Shown one piece after another: positions 43,833-54,867 of a DNA stretch of 64,000 nt. The stretch lies in NCBI RefSeq assembly GCF_014196795.1, contig NZ_JACIEJ010000011.1, positions 62,001 through 126,000 of the forward strand, in the 5' to 3' direction. Each line of letters starts with the position of its first letter. The stretch's first letter is position 1. This DNA comes from Sagittula marina (GTDB taxonomy: Bacteria > Pseudomonadota > Alphaproteobacteria > Rhodobacterales > Rhodobacteraceae). The notes beneath the pieces were generated by a model. It saw nothing but the letters and a program-made list of their open reading frames with translations, searched no databases and was not told the DNA's origin. The position numbers and the translations under genes are program-made.

Positions 43833-45068
43833 CTAAAGACTGTCGGTGTCGCGGCGGTCCGCGCGGGCCTTCAATTTGGGGAGATGTGCGGCGATGGCTT
43901 CCGCCTGCGCCGGTGTAAGAGAGGTGATCCGGGCTGCGTAGGCAAGCAAACCGGGGAAGACGGATTCGGGGCCTTCTTCCTCTGATCGGGAGAAATCAGG
44001 CAGGTGCAGGCTTTGTGATGCGGTGGCCCGAGCAGGCTCCGGCTGGACCGGGGCCGCAGCATCAAGGGTTTCGAATGGCTCCTGCTCCGACGCGTCATCG
44101 AGGTCGACTGGCGCCGGTGCGTCCGCAAGCCGTGGCGCAGGTTCGGGGTCTTCCACATGCGGCGGCTCGGACTCGGGTGCGTCGGCAAGCAGTGGTTCAG
44201 GCTCGGGCGTGTCGTCGTGCAGGGTCTCGACCGGGTCAGGTTCCGAAACTGGATCGCTGTCATGGACCACCACGTCTTCGATCTCTGGCGTGTCACCGGT
44301 ATCCTGTGCGAGAATTTCCGGAAGAGGCGCAAGAATCGTCTCGTCGGGATCGTCGGCCAGCGCGCCGAGCGGCTCGACCGTTTCCGGATGCGATTCGCCG
44401 TCGTCCCAGTCTGTCATATCGTCGAGAACGGCGTCGTCGTCGCTGGCGGCGGCTTCCGGCATGTCGAAAGCAAAGATCGTTTGGTCAGTGTCAGCCATCG
44501 CTTCTTTATCCTCATCGACGGGCGCAGGGGCGACATCCGCGTCGAACGCTTTGGGCGACGGATCAGACATGTCCGGCGCGATGGGCTGAACATCTGCGTC
44601 TGCTGCGACCTCGGGCTGCGCGCTGTGCTGATCATCTGGGGCGGTGTCATCCTCCGCCACCTCGGCATCATCCGGGGACAGATCGGTATCGTTCTGCGGC
44701 GCCACGTCGGGTTCGCGGCGGAAGGCAACCACGGAATCACGCGGGTCTTCTACGGCCTCGATGAAGGGCGCGTCGGCGATCTCTTCCTCGGGGTCGACGG
44801 GGGAGGACAGGGACGCGACGTGGCGCACACCCTGTTCGCGCAAGACTTTTTGGACGCCCTTGATGGTCATCCCGTCGTCGTGAAGCAACTTCTTGATTCC
44901 GCCCAGCAATTCCATGTCGCCCGGGCGGTAGTACCGCCGTCCACCGGCGCGTTTGACCGGCTTCACCTGCGTGAACTTACTCTCCCAGAATCGCAGGACA
45001 TGCGCCGGGGTCTCAAGCCATTCGGACACTTCCGAAATGGTGCGAAACGCGTCAGGTGATTTGGGCAT
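43833..45068 (-). CDS. MerR-family regulator with a long acidic tail
   Basis: A 411-residue protein. Residues 1-80 are a MerR-type winged helix ([58 protein letters not shown]). The remaining 330 residues are low-complexity, rich in Asp, Glu, Pro and Ala (repeated [20 protein letters not shown] type segments), ending in a conserved-looking helix ([34 protein letters not shown]). Most MerR proteins have a short coiled-coil effector domain instead. It follows ihfA, the usual neighbour in Rhodobacterales, 12 bases after its stop. Confidence 0.9.
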   Translation of the reverse strand: MPKSPDAFRTISEVSEWLETPAHVLRFWESKFTQVKPVKRAGGRRYYRPGDMELLGGIKKLLHDDGMTIKGVQKVLREQGVRHVASLSSPVDPEEEIADAPFIEAVEDPRDSVVAFRREPDVAPQNDTDLSPDDAEVAEDDTAPDDQHSAQPEVAADADVQPIAPDMSDPSPKAFDADVAPAPVDEDKEAMADTDQTIFAFDMPEAAASDDDAVLDDMTDWDDGESHPETVEPLGALADDPDETILAPLPEILAQDTGDTPEIEDVVVHDSDPVSEPDPVETLHDDTPEPEPLLADAPESEPPHVEDPEPAPRLADAPAPVDLDDASEQEPFETLDAAAPVQPEPARATASQSLHLPDFSRSEEEGPESVFPGLLAYAARITSLTPAQAEAIAAHLPKLKARADRRDTDSL

Positions 45069-45080
45069 CGGTCAGGCAGC

Positions 45081-45383
45081 TCAGGCTTTGTTGCCGTCGG
45101 CCACACGGTCCTTCATCAGGTGCGATGGCCGGAAGGTCAGCACACGACGAGGTTGAATTGGAACCTCTTGGCCGGTCTTGGGATTGCGGCCGACGCGGGC
45201 CGCCTTGTCCCGGACAGAGAACGTTCCGAACGAAGATATCTTGACCTGCTCGCCTTCGACGAGGGCGTCAGACATATGCGTCAGCACCGCTTCGACCAGT
45301 TCCGCACTCTCGTTGCGCGACAGACCGACTTCGCGGAAAACCGCCTCGCTCAGGTCCATACGCGTCAGGGTTTTGTCGCCCAT
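45081..45383 (-). CDS. ihfA: Integration host factor alpha subunit
   Basis: DNA-bending nucleoid protein that pairs with IhfB. At 100 residues it is the expected length: [22 protein letters not shown] at the N-terminus and the DNA-binding arm [12 protein letters not shown], followed by [22 protein letters not shown] precedes the ATG. It lies between fabH (155 bases upstream) and the merR gene. Confidence 0.97.
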   Translation of the reverse strand: MGDKTLTRMDLSEAVFREVGLSRNESAELVEAVLTHMSDALVEGEQVKISSFGTFSVRDKAARVGRNPKTGQEVPIQPRRVLTFRPSHLMKDRVADGNKA

Positions 45384-45538
45384 AAGTCATTCCCTCCCAG
45401 CAGCTTGGTCGCAGCTTATGCCCGCGTCAAATCACAAGTCAATATCAATGGCTTGGATGATGCACATTAAGAATAAGTTAAGCTTTGCAGTGCAAGCTTA
45501 TCGGGCCAGAGCGGAGCCGGGCCAGCGATGAAGACGGA

Positions 45539-46540
45539 TCACCAACGCAGAAGAACGGAGCCCCAGGCCAAGCCACCGCCGATGGCCTCGGTCACGACGA
45601 CATCGCCGGGTTTGATCTGCCCACGCGCCTTGCCCACCGACAAGGCGAGCGGAATCGACGCGGCAGAGGTGTTTCCGTGATCCTGAACCGTGGTCACCAC
45701 GCGGTCCATCGGCAGGCCGAGCTTTTTAGCGGTGCCGGCGATGATACGGATGTTGGCTTGATGCGGCACGACCCAGTCGATCTGGTCAGAGGTGATTCCG
45801 GCCTTTTCCATCGACTTGGTGGCTGTGGAGGCGAGCTTTTCCACGGCGTGGCGGAAGACTTCCTTCCCCTCCATGCGCAGAAAACCGGTGTCTCCGGTCG
45901 AGGTGCCGCCATCTACGTAAAGGATATCGCGGAAGCGACCATCGGAATTCAAATCGCACGAAAGGATCCCTCGGTCATCAACGGTGCCGTCGCCGTCGCG
46001 TGCCTCAAGGATCAGGGCGCCAGCGCCATCACCGAACAGCACGCATGTGCCGCGGTCGGTCCAGTCCATGATCCGGCTGAAGGTTTCGGCCCCGATGACA
46101 AGCACACGCTTTGCCTGACCCGACAGGATCAGCGCGTTGGCATTGCTGAGCGCGTAGACGAATCCCGCGCAGACCGCTTGAACATCAAAGGCGAAACCGC
46201 GCGTCATGCCCAGTTCCGCCTGAACCATGGTGGCCGCAGACGGGAAGGTCAGATCGGCGGTCGAGGTCGCCAGCACGATCGCGTCCAGATCGTCAGGCTC
46301 TATCCCCGCATCCGCGAGGGCGGCGCGGGCGGCCCGGGTGGCAAGGTCAGAGGTCATCTGCCCGGGCGCCGCAAAGTGGCGCCGTTCAATGCCGGAGCGC
46401 GCCCTGATCCACTCGTCTGACGTTTCAAGCACGATGGGGTGGTCGGTCATCCCTTCGAGGCCGGTGGTGAATTCGCTGTTCTCCACAACACGGTCGGGGA
46501 GATAGTGGCCCACTCCGATAACGGTGGCACGTGTGGTCAT
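45539..46540 (-). CDS. fabH: 3-oxoacyl-ACP synthase III
   Basis: Starts fatty acid elongation by condensing acetyl-CoA with malonyl-ACP. The 333-residue enzyme has the catalytic Cys in FDVQAVCAGFVYAL, the His in VPHQANIRI and the Asn in DHGNTSAASIPLAL. The ATG at 46540 is one base after the plsX stop, so the two are coupled. plsX-fabH is a standard lipid synthesis pair. Confidence 0.98.
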   Translation of the reverse strand: MTTRATVIGVGHYLPDRVVENSEFTTGLEGMTDHPIVLETSDEWIRARSGIERRHFAAPGQMTSDLATRAARAALADAGIEPDDLDAIVLATSTADLTFPSAATMVQAELGMTRGFAFDVQAVCAGFVYALSNANALILSGQAKRVLVIGAETFSRIMDWTDRGTCVLFGDGAGALILEARDGDGTVDDRGILSCDLNSDGRFRDILYVDGGTSTGDTGFLRMEGKEVFRHAVEKLASTATKSMEKAGITSDQIDWVVPHQANIRIIAGTAKKLGLPMDRVVTTVQDHGNTSAASIPLALSVGKARGQIKPGDVVVTEAIGGGLAWGSVLLRW

Positions 46541-46541
46541 T

Positions 46542-47675
46542 TTATTTCGCGTCCTTCTTCCCGGCCGCATCCTGCGGTGACGGGGCGTCAGTGGCAACAG
46601 CTGACGCGTCGGATTCTTCCAGCCTAGCCGCGACCCGCGCGGCAAGGCGCTCACTGAAGCCCGAGCGGGCCAGTTGAAATGCCAGTTTCACCGCCGCCGA
46701 GACACCGGTTTCATCCGCAGATCCATGCGATTTGACCACGGTGCCGTTCAGCCCGAGGAACACACCGCCGTTCACGCGACGGGGATCTATGCGCTTTTTC
46801 AGGCGAGTCAGGGACGACAGCGCCAAGAGAGAGGAGATGCGCGACAGCGGTGAATAGGCAAAAGCCTCTTTGAGCAGGTCGCCGATCAGCGAGGCTGTGC
46901 CTTCGCCGGTCTTCAGGGCAACGTTGCCGGTAAACCCGTCCGTAACGATCACATCGCAGCGCTTGCCGGGGATGTCGCCGCCTTCGACAAAGCCAACGAA
47001 GTCATAGCCATCGGCATCGGCCTGCGCCTTCATCAGGTCATGCGCTTCTTTCAGCTCGGCGCCGCCTTTTTGTTCTTCGGTGCCGACATTCAGCAGACCG
47101 ACGCGCGGTCGTTCCAGTTCCAGACCGTTGCGCGCGTAGCTGGAGCCCATGAGGGCGTATTGCAGCAGGTCGCGGGCGTTGGCCTTGATGTCCGCACCCA
47201 CGTCCAGCATCACGTTGAAGCCCTGCGGATTGCGGGAGGGCCAAAGGATCGCGATGGCGGGGCGGTCGACACCGGGCAGTTTGCGCAGCCGGATCATGGA
47301 GAGCGCCATGAGCGCACCCGTGTTGCCGCAGGAGACCGCAACCGTCGCCTCCTTGTCGCGCACCGATTCGAGCGCCGACCACATGGAGGTGCCCTTGCCG
47401 TTGCGCATGACCTGGCTGGGTTTGTCCGCCATGGAGACGACGCCAGTGGCATCGCGAAGCGTCACGCGCCCGGCGAGTTCCTTGCGCTTCGCCACCAGCG
47501 GTTCCAGCTCGGCCTTGGGGCCGTGCAGGATAAAGGCGATCTCGGGGTTCTTGCGGGCGGAATCGGCAATGCCGGCGACAACAGTCGCCGGCCCACGGTC
47601 TCCGCCCATGGCGTCGACCGAAATTACCACGTGTTGTACAGTGCCCATAGGCTGTCGATCCTGTTCGGAAGTCAT
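46542..47675 (-). CDS. plsX: Phosphate acyltransferase PlsX
   Basis: Makes acyl-phosphate from acyl-ACP for phospholipid synthesis. The 377-residue protein has the family signatures ISVDAMGGDRGP, VSCGNTGALMALSM and RPAIAILWPSRNPQGFNVMLD and the C-terminal region GGVFLGLNGTVVKSHGSAD. The start is uncertain: ATG at 47675 is used here, and ATG at 47648 (MGTVQHV) is an alternative nearer the conserved core. Upstream is rpmF, downstream fabH. Confidence 0.97.
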   Translation of the reverse strand: MTSEQDRQPMGTVQHVVISVDAMGGDRGPATVVAGIADSARKNPEIAFILHGPKAELEPLVAKRKELAGRVTLRDATGVVSMADKPSQVMRNGKGTSMWSALESVRDKEATVAVSCGNTGALMALSMIRLRKLPGVDRPAIAILWPSRNPQGFNVMLDVGADIKANARDLLQYALMGSSYARNGLELERPRVGLLNVGTEEQKGGAELKEAHDLMKAQADADGYDFVGFVEGGDIPGKRCDVIVTDGFTGNVALKTGEGTASLIGDLLKEAFAYSPLSRISSLLALSSLTRLKKRIDPRRVNGGVFLGLNGTVVKSHGSADETGVSAAVKLAFQLARSGFSERLAARVAARLEESDASAVATDAPSPQDAAGKKDAK

Positions 47676-47700
47676 GCCGCGGGGCCCCGCACTTCAGCGA

Positions 47701-47907
47701 TTATGCTGCGTCTTCGTCCAGATCGACGTCATTCGCCTGTGCGATGACTTCGCGCTCTGCGTAATGGCCGCAAGACGGGCAGACGTGGTGCGGGCGCTTC
47801 AGCTCACCGCAGTTGTCGCACTCGTTCGGGTTTGCAGCCGTGAGGGAGTCATGGGCGCGGCGATTGTTGCGGCGCGACTTCGAAACCTTGTTCTGTTGGA
47901 CAGCCAT
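47701..47907 (-). CDS. rpmF: 50S ribosomal protein L32
   Basis: A 68-residue ribosomal protein: [20 protein letters not shown], then [20 protein letters not shown] with a four-Cys zinc ribbon. The position between the DUF177 gene and plsX is the canonical bacterial arrangement linking ribosome and lipid synthesis. Confidence 0.99.
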   Translation of the reverse strand: MAVQQNKVSKSRRNNRRAHDSLTAANPNECDNCGELKRPHHVCPSCGHYAEREVIAQANDVDLDEDAA

Positions 47908-48067
47908 GTCTCAACCTTTCTCGAATTGCAGGGTCGAAGCCTGCCTGTGTCTCTTTATGATCTGGTCCCGACGGTGGCGGTGCAAAGCACCTGTTCCGAC
48001 CCGGTCGGCCAGTCATGTTCATGAGCGCGCGAAAATACGCATGATGCGAGGAATCGCAAGTGGTTTC

Positions 48068-48646
48068 TCAGCTCTCAGTGTCGCCCTTGTCCATTTTTTC
48101 CTTGAGCGCTGCAAGCCCTGCAAATGGTTTGACGTCTTCATCTGTCATGGGGGCCACACCGTCTTCGGCAAACTGAGCGGATTCCAGCCCGACGCCGTCC
48201 TTGCGCGGGTAGGGCGGCAGCGACAGGGTCAGCTCTTCGGCCATCAGCGCTTCGAGGTCGATCACCTCGCCCAGAGGTTCAAGGCTGTCATCCTCGGGCA
48301 TCTCGATTTCGGTCCCGGCATCGGGGGATTCGAAACGGTGACCGGGCATGTAGCGCCGCTCCACATCCACATCGAGGCGCGTGCTGACCGGGTCCAGCGT
48401 TACAATGCAGGCCTGCACCACGGTGGCGCCCAGTTTTCCCTTCAGCTCCCAGCTGTCGCGACCGCGCGGGGAGACTGTCCCGGTAAAGCGCAGTTTGCGA
48501 ATGCCTTCGATGCCAAGCGCGCGGGCCAGATCGTCGCGTGCGGAGGCTTTGGGTTCCAGAGAGAAGGGCGTTTCGCCGGTCTGGCGCAGCGAGGCCACGC
48601 GCAGGCGGGCTTGCGGGGCGGAAGAGGACGGCTCGGAGGCTGACAT
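48068..48646 (-). CDS. DUF177 (YceD-like) protein
   Basis: A 192-residue acidic protein of the DUF177 family, encoded upstream of rpmF in most bacteria and linked to 23S rRNA accumulation in some. Visible: WELKGKLGATVVQACIVTLDPV (conserved Cys), RRYMPGHRF, PLGEVIDLEALMAEELTLSLPPYPRKDG, the family's most conserved block. The ATG at 48646 was chosen; a TTG further upstream at 48709 would add 21 residues. It is divergent from bamE. Confidence 0.9.
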   Translation of the reverse strand: MSASEPSSSAPQARLRVASLRQTGETPFSLEPKASARDDLARALGIEGIRKLRFTGTVSPRGRDSWELKGKLGATVVQACIVTLDPVSTRLDVDVERRYMPGHRFESPDAGTEIEMPEDDSLEPLGEVIDLEALMAEELTLSLPPYPRKDGVGLESAQFAEDGVAPMTDEDVKPFAGLAALKEKMDKGDTES

Positions 48647-48737
48647 GTGGGGAAGGGTTTCCTGTTCTTGCTTGCGGCGATAAAGTTCAGTAATCGAGAT
48701 ACGAGCCAAGGCACGTCAAGACAAGAGGGGCCGGAGA

Positions 48738-49196
48738 ATGATCGGCATGAAGACCACGCTGAAATACACCCTCGTCGCTGTTGCGTGCGTCGGGCTGGCC
48801 GGGTGCGAGACCAGCTATCGCAACCACGGATACGTTCCGCCGGAAGAAGACCTGCAACAGATCGTGCCGGGAATCGACACCCGTGCGACGGTGGAGGATG
48901 TGATCGGCGTGCCCAATGCGTCGGGCGTGCTGAACAATTCCGGCTACTATTATATACAGTCCGAGGTGAAGCATTTCGCCTGGCAGAAGCCGACGGTGAC
49001 GGATCGCCAGATTGTCGCGATCACCTTTGATCCGGCGGGCGTGGTGGAGAACATCGAATCCTACGGGTTGGACGACGGCAAGGTCGTGCCATTGTCGCGC
49101 CGCGTGACGCGCACCTCGGACGGCGACATTTCCTTTATTCGCAAGCTGTTCGGCAACATCGGTGGTCTGAACGTCGGCCAGTTGCTGGGCGAGTAA
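48738..49196 (+). CDS. bamE: Outer-membrane protein assembly lipoprotein BamE
   Basis: Small lipoprotein of the beta-barrel assembly machine. The 152-residue protein has a lipoprotein signal ending LAGCETS (Cys near residue 22) and a SmpA/OmlA domain: GYVPPEEDLQQIVPGIDTRATVEDVIGVP, YYYIQSEVKHFAWQKP. GGAG lies five bases before the ATG at 48738; ATG 48747 is an alternative. OlsB follows after three bases. Confidence 0.9.
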   Translation: MIGMKTTLKYTLVAVACVGLAGCETSYRNHGYVPPEEDLQQIVPGIDTRATVEDVIGVPNASGVLNNSGYYYIQSEVKHFAWQKPTVTDRQIVAITFDPAGVVENIESYGLDDGKVVPLSRRVTRTSDGDISFIRKLFGNIGGLNVGQLLGE

Positions 49197-49199
49197 GTC

Positions 49200-49976
49200 A
49201 TGACCGGAGCGGGCTGCGTTCCGGGCACCATCGGATTTTCCGGGACAGAGCAGGCCGCTTTGCCATTGGTGCGTGGCCGGTATCGGGCGCGCTATGCGGT
49301 GAGTGCCGAAGATATGGCCGCGGCGCTGGAATTGCGCGCGCGTGCCTTTGGCCGGGACGTGGACGCCGAGCCCTTTGACGCCCTGTGCACGCATGTGCTG
49401 GTTGAGGACCTGACGCTGGAGTGTGTCGTCTGCTGCTGCCGGCTGTTGCCTTTGGCAAGCGGCGCGGACATCGGACGCTCTTATGCGGCGCAGGTCTATG
49501 ATCTGTCGTTGGTCGCGCAAATGGACGGGCCGATGCTGGAACTGGGGCGGTTTTGCCTGCATCCCGATCATCGGGACCCGGATATCCTGCGGCTTGCCTG
49601 GGCGGCGATGACAACCCTGGTGGATGCGGGCGGCGTGGCGTTGTTGTTTGGCTGTGCCTCTTTTGCGGGAACCGATCCGGGCCGCTATGCGGCGGCGTTT
49701 GACCGCCTGAGGGAGAGACATCTTGCGCCTGCGGACCGCGCGCCACGGCCGAAGGCGGCAGAGGTCCACCGCTTTGACGCCCTGTCCGCGAAGGACCCCG
49801 GCGCGGCCCTGCGCCAGATGCCGCCTTTGCTGCGCACCTATTTGACGATGGGCGGCTGGGTGAGCGATCACGCAGTTGTGGATCACGAGATGAACACCCT
49901 GCATGTCTTTGTCGGCGTTGAGATTTCTTCGATCCCCGAGGCCCGCAAACGGCTGCTGCGGGCTGTGGTGGGCTGA
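49200..49976 (+). CDS. olsB: OlsB-like ornithine N-acyltransferase
   Basis: Transfers a 3-hydroxyacyl chain from ACP to ornithine, the first step of phosphorus-free ornithine lipids. The 258-residue protein has the GNAT/hemolysin-type core typical of OlsB: RYRARYAVSAEDMAAALELRARAF, YDLSLVAQMDGPMLELGRFCLHPDHRDPDILRLAW and a closing MPPLLRTYLTMGGWVSDHAV. The start is three bases after the bamE stop. The OlsA gene often found next to it is missing here. Confidence 0.85.
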   Translation: MTGAGCVPGTIGFSGTEQAALPLVRGRYRARYAVSAEDMAAALELRARAFGRDVDAEPFDALCTHVLVEDLTLECVVCCCRLLPLASGADIGRSYAAQVYDLSLVAQMDGPMLELGRFCLHPDHRDPDILRLAWAAMTTLVDAGGVALLFGCASFAGTDPGRYAAAFDRLRERHLAPADRAPRPKAAEVHRFDALSAKDPGAALRQMPPLLRTYLTMGGWVSDHAVVDHEMNTLHVFVGVEISSIPEARKRLLRAVVG

Positions 49977-50042
49977 TCACCGCTCTGATGTGGATGCGCA
50001 TGGTGCTTGACCTTGGCGGCGCGGCCCCATAGCTGGCGAGAT

Positions 50043-51869
<1,827 letters not shown>

Positions 51870-52955
51870 TCACTGGTCGCCGGCGCGAAGCCTCAGGAGT
51901 CGCGCCGCCAACGGCATCTCCACCACAGTGATGAGAATGCGCGTCACATGGTGCAGGCTGACCAAGGCCGGGCTGGCGGCGAGAGATAGGGCCACCAGCG
52001 ACATCTCGGCCACGCCGCCGGGGGCGTAGGCGATCAGCAGGTGCAGGGCCTCGATCCCGGTCGCGGCGTGCAAGATCAGCGCAAACGTGCCGCCAATCAG
52101 CAGCATCGCTGACACAGACACCAATGACAGGGCGATCGAGCGGCGCAGCAAGGCCGCGTCGATGCCCTGGAAACGCATCCCGAGGCTGGTGCCGATCACC
52201 AATTGCGCTGTGGCGATCAGCCAAAACGGCAAGTGCAGGTCCAGCGCGCCGGTGAGTGTCGCCAGCGCTGCAAGCATAAGCGGGCCCGTCAATTGCGCGG
52301 CGGGCAGGCGCACGCGGCGGCCAATCTGCAGGCCAAGGACCGCCGTCACCGCAATCAGCGCCAAACTGCCGAGGTCGACCGGATCTTGCGGGCCGTTGCT
52401 GAGACCTGCGGAACTGCCGACCGCTTGCCCGGTCCAGAGGGACAGGCCCAACGGCAGGATCGTCACCACAAGGATGATGCGCAAGAACTGTTGAATGGTG
52501 AGCGTGCGAATGTCGGCCCCGGCGCTCTCTCCCATGAAGATCGACTCCATCAGCCCGCCGGGGGTGGCGGCGTAAAAGGCGGTGGCGCGATCAAAGCCGC
52601 CGAGCCTGCGAAAGATGGTCATGTTGGTGAAATGCGCCAATGGCACGAAGACAAACAGCGCCCCCAGGGTCAAAGGCAGATCGGGAGCGAGCGCGGCGAG
52701 GTCCGGCGTGACTTGCGTGCCAATCATCACCCCGATCAGGCCGACGAAAAAGGTGCGGAAACCCATCGGAAAGCCGTAGCCGTCCCAATGCCGTTCCGGA
52801 GCGAAGCGGGACACGAGGCCGGAGGCCACCAGCGCGCCAAGCATCCACGGCATCGGCGTGCCCACGAAGGAAGCCAGAGCGCCACCACTGCCGCCGATGG
52901 CAAGGAAAAGAGCGGTCAGAACAAAGGTGCGTGGGGCGATCTGCGGAAAGGTCAT
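51870..52955 (-). CDS. AbrB-family (AidB regulator-type) inner-membrane protein
   Basis: A 361-residue protein with about ten hydrophobic helices in two repeated halves (GTPMPWMLGALVASGL..., PLMLAALATLTGAL..., AYAPGGVAEMSLVAL). It belongs to the 'ammonia monooxygenase/AbrB' membrane family; the label 'transcriptional regulator' is misleading as no DNA-binding motif exists. The role is unknown; transport is plausible. The ATG at 52955 sits next to an inverted repeat (52957-52982). Divergent from the histone-deacetylase-like gene. Confidence 0.85.
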   Translation of the reverse strand: MTFPQIAPRTFVLTALFLAIGGSGGALASFVGTPMPWMLGALVASGLVSRFAPERHWDGYGFPMGFRTFFVGLIGVMIGTQVTPDLAALAPDLPLTLGALFVFVPLAHFTNMTIFRRLGGFDRATAFYAATPGGLMESIFMGESAGADIRTLTIQQFLRIILVVTILPLGLSLWTGQAVGSSAGLSNGPQDPVDLGSLALIAVTAVLGLQIGRRVRLPAAQLTGPLMLAALATLTGALDLHLPFWLIATAQLVIGTSLGMRFQGIDAALLRRSIALSLVSVSAMLLIGGTFALILHAATGIEALHLLIAYAPGGVAEMSLVALSLAASPALVSLHHVTRILITVVEMPLAARLLRLRAGDQ

Positions 52956-52956
52956 G

Positions 52957-52982
52957 ACTTTGTGTACTGTCGCATACAAAGT
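52957..52982. promoter_or_regulatory. Inverted repeat at the start of the AbrB-type gene
   Basis: ACTTTGT and ACAAAGT form perfect seven-base arms 12 bases apart, adjacent to the ATG at 52955 and upstream of the divergent gene at 53066. The inner bases (TTGTATGC...GTACACAA on the minus strand) are also partly symmetrical, in the style of GntR-type operators. Confidence 0.45.
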
Positions 52983-53065
52983 ACGGCAAGTCAGATTACA
53001 GCGGATATGCGGGCAGGGCGGCAAGATAGGTTTTGCGCGCTCAAACAATGCGCTAGCTCTGCCTC

Positions 53066-54172
53066 ATGCAGACGCCACTTTTCATTGGATCGCGGATCTA
53101 TCGTGGATCAGTTTACGGCAGCCAGCATCCGCTGTCCATCCAGCGGGTGCCTGCGGTGACGGATCTGTGCCGCGCGTTGGGATGGCTGAGCCCTGACGTC
53201 TATCGCACGTCGCCCCGCGCCAAACCAGCGGCCCTGACGGGGTTTCACACCGAGGACTACATCGCCGCGCTCATGCGGGCCGAGGACCAGCAAAGCGTGT
53301 CTGACGCCGTCCGCGCGCGCCACGGTTTGGGCACCCTGTCGAACCCGATTTTTCCCGAGATGTACCGAAGGCCCGCGACCGCCGTGGGCGGCGGGCTATT
53401 GGCGGCGGAGCTGGTGCGGGGTGGCGGCGTGGTGCACAATCCCGGTGGCGGCCAGCATCACGGGATGCCGGATTACGCGGCGGGATTCTGCTTTCTCAAC
53501 GAGCCGGTTTTGACCATTCGGCGGCTGCTGGCGATGGGGCTGTCCCGGGTGGCCTATGTCGACATCGACGCCCATCACGGTGACGGCGTGCAATGCGCGT
53601 TCGAGGGATCGGAGGAGGTGCGCGTCATCTCTGTCCACGAGGCGCGGCGCTGGCCTTTTACCGGCGCGCTGGAGGACAGCGGTGGTGGGGCTGCGTGGAA
53701 CTTGCCAGTTGCGCGAGGCTTCAACGACACGGAGTTTGCGTTTGTCCTGGACGAGATGATTTTGCCTGCGGTCGAGGCCTTTGCGCCGGATGCGGTGTTC
53801 CTGCAATGCGGCGCCGATGCCCTGGCCGAAGATCCGCTGGCACGGCTGTCCTTGTCGAACCGGAGCCACATCGACGCAGTGACGGCGCTGCGGGCGCTGT
53901 CCCCGCGCCTGATCGTCTCTGGCGGCGGCGGCTACAACCCGTGGAGCACGGCGCGGTGCTGGTCGGCGGTGTGGGGGACCTTGGCGGGGCACGAGGTGCC
54001 GGAGGTCCTGCCGACCGCCGCCCAAGACGTGCTGCGGACGCTCACTTGGCATCGCAAAGGGCAGCCTGACGAGGCGCTTTTGACCACGCTTGTGGACGCG
54101 CCGCGCAATGGTGAAATTTCACCTGATCTGCGCGCTGATGTGGCCGTGCTCAGGGCGCGGCTGGGTCTTTAG
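53066..54172 (+). CDS. Histone deacetylase family protein (acetoin utilisation/APAH type)
   Basis: A 368-residue zinc amidohydrolase of the arginase-deacetylase superfamily. The full active site is present: NPGGGQHHGMPDYAAGFC (paired His), VDIDAHHGDGVQ (zinc Asp and His) and GGGGYNPWSTAR (Tyr region). Bacterial members remove acetyl groups from polyamines, acetoin-metabolism enzymes or other small molecules. No acetoin genes are adjacent, so the substrate is unknown. A tRNA-Gly gene begins 11 bases downstream on the other strand. Confidence 0.92.
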   Translation: MQTPLFIGSRIYRGSVYGSQHPLSIQRVPAVTDLCRALGWLSPDVYRTSPRAKPAALTGFHTEDYIAALMRAEDQQSVSDAVRARHGLGTLSNPIFPEMYRRPATAVGGGLLAAELVRGGGVVHNPGGGQHHGMPDYAAGFCFLNEPVLTIRRLLAMGLSRVAYVDIDAHHGDGVQCAFEGSEEVRVISVHEARRWPFTGALEDSGGGAAWNLPVARGFNDTEFAFVLDEMILPAVEAFAPDAVFLQCGADALAEDPLARLSLSNRSHIDAVTALRALSPRLIVSGGGGYNPWSTARCWSAVWGTLAGHEVPEVLPTAAQDVLRTLTWHRKGQPDEALLTTLVDAPRNGEISPDLRADVAVLRARLGL

Positions 54173-54182
54173 GTTTGGGGAG

Positions 54183-54256
54183 TGGAGCGGGTGAAGGGAA
54201 TCGAACCCTCGTCATCAGCTTGGGAAGCTGCTTCTCTACCATTGAGATACACCCGC
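54183..54256 (-). tRNA. tRNA-Gly (CCC)
   Basis: A 74-base cloverleaf with encoded CCA. Acceptor GCGGGTG/CACCCGC, D-stem TCTC/GAGA, anticodon loop TTCCCAA (anticodon CCC) on a stem with four clear pairs (CAGC/GCTG) plus a G-A mismatch, T-stem GAGGG/CCCTT with TTCGATT. Confidence 0.93.
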
Positions 54257-54867
54257 GATGCCCGGTAATTACCACTGCTGAACACGTATGGGCAAGACCA
54301 AAAGCTGCGGTTTGCAGCATTGTGCCGGCGAGAAGCTCGATTTTCTGGCCTCGTTTCCCGTGCCATTCAATTGCAACGCGTCGTTTTTCTGTGCACGTCG
54401 TCCTGGTCGTCGCGGGGCTTCTTGATCGCGCTTTTGATTAGGCGGAGGACCTTGGTCTCAGCAGCGGTGGCCTTCCCGGCTGTGTCGGTGAGATATAATC
54501 GTTCAGTTGGCACCTTCTTTGGTTCATTGCGGAGTGAGTTCGTAGGCCGTTCATTGCAAAGCGGTATCAAACGTCGCGAAAATGTTGCGGTTTATGTAGC
54601 AAATTCAATCGGTTTGCAGAGGTCTTGAACGATCCGGCACTGGCCCGCCTTTTGCTGGCGGCTGCCGTTGCAAAGGTGAACGACACCTGCCAACTCGATC
54701 CGCGAGTGAGGTAAACGCGATATCCAGATCAGCCGAGGAAACGTCGCAATCATCGCATGATATGTGGAAAATCGCCCTGGCGGTCCTTTGTCCGGGGGGA
54801 CGTTAACCAAATGGTGACACGACATGTGGCTGAATGCGAACACAGAGCCATATGGGACGGCAGAGTG
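54257..54867. other. Intergenic region between tRNA-Gly and the LPLAT-like gene
   Basis: About 610 bases, AT-richer than the flanks. A 67-codon minus-strand frame (54367-54570, TTG start, Lys/Arg-rich) is the only coding candidate and has no recognisable family. No integrase or repeat was found next to the tRNA. It must hold the promoter of the following gene. Confidence 0.5.

Noticed and set aside
54367-54570. A 67-codon basic frame next to tRNA-Gly as an integrase fragment
   Set aside because: TTG start, no ribosome site and no recognisable integrase motif.
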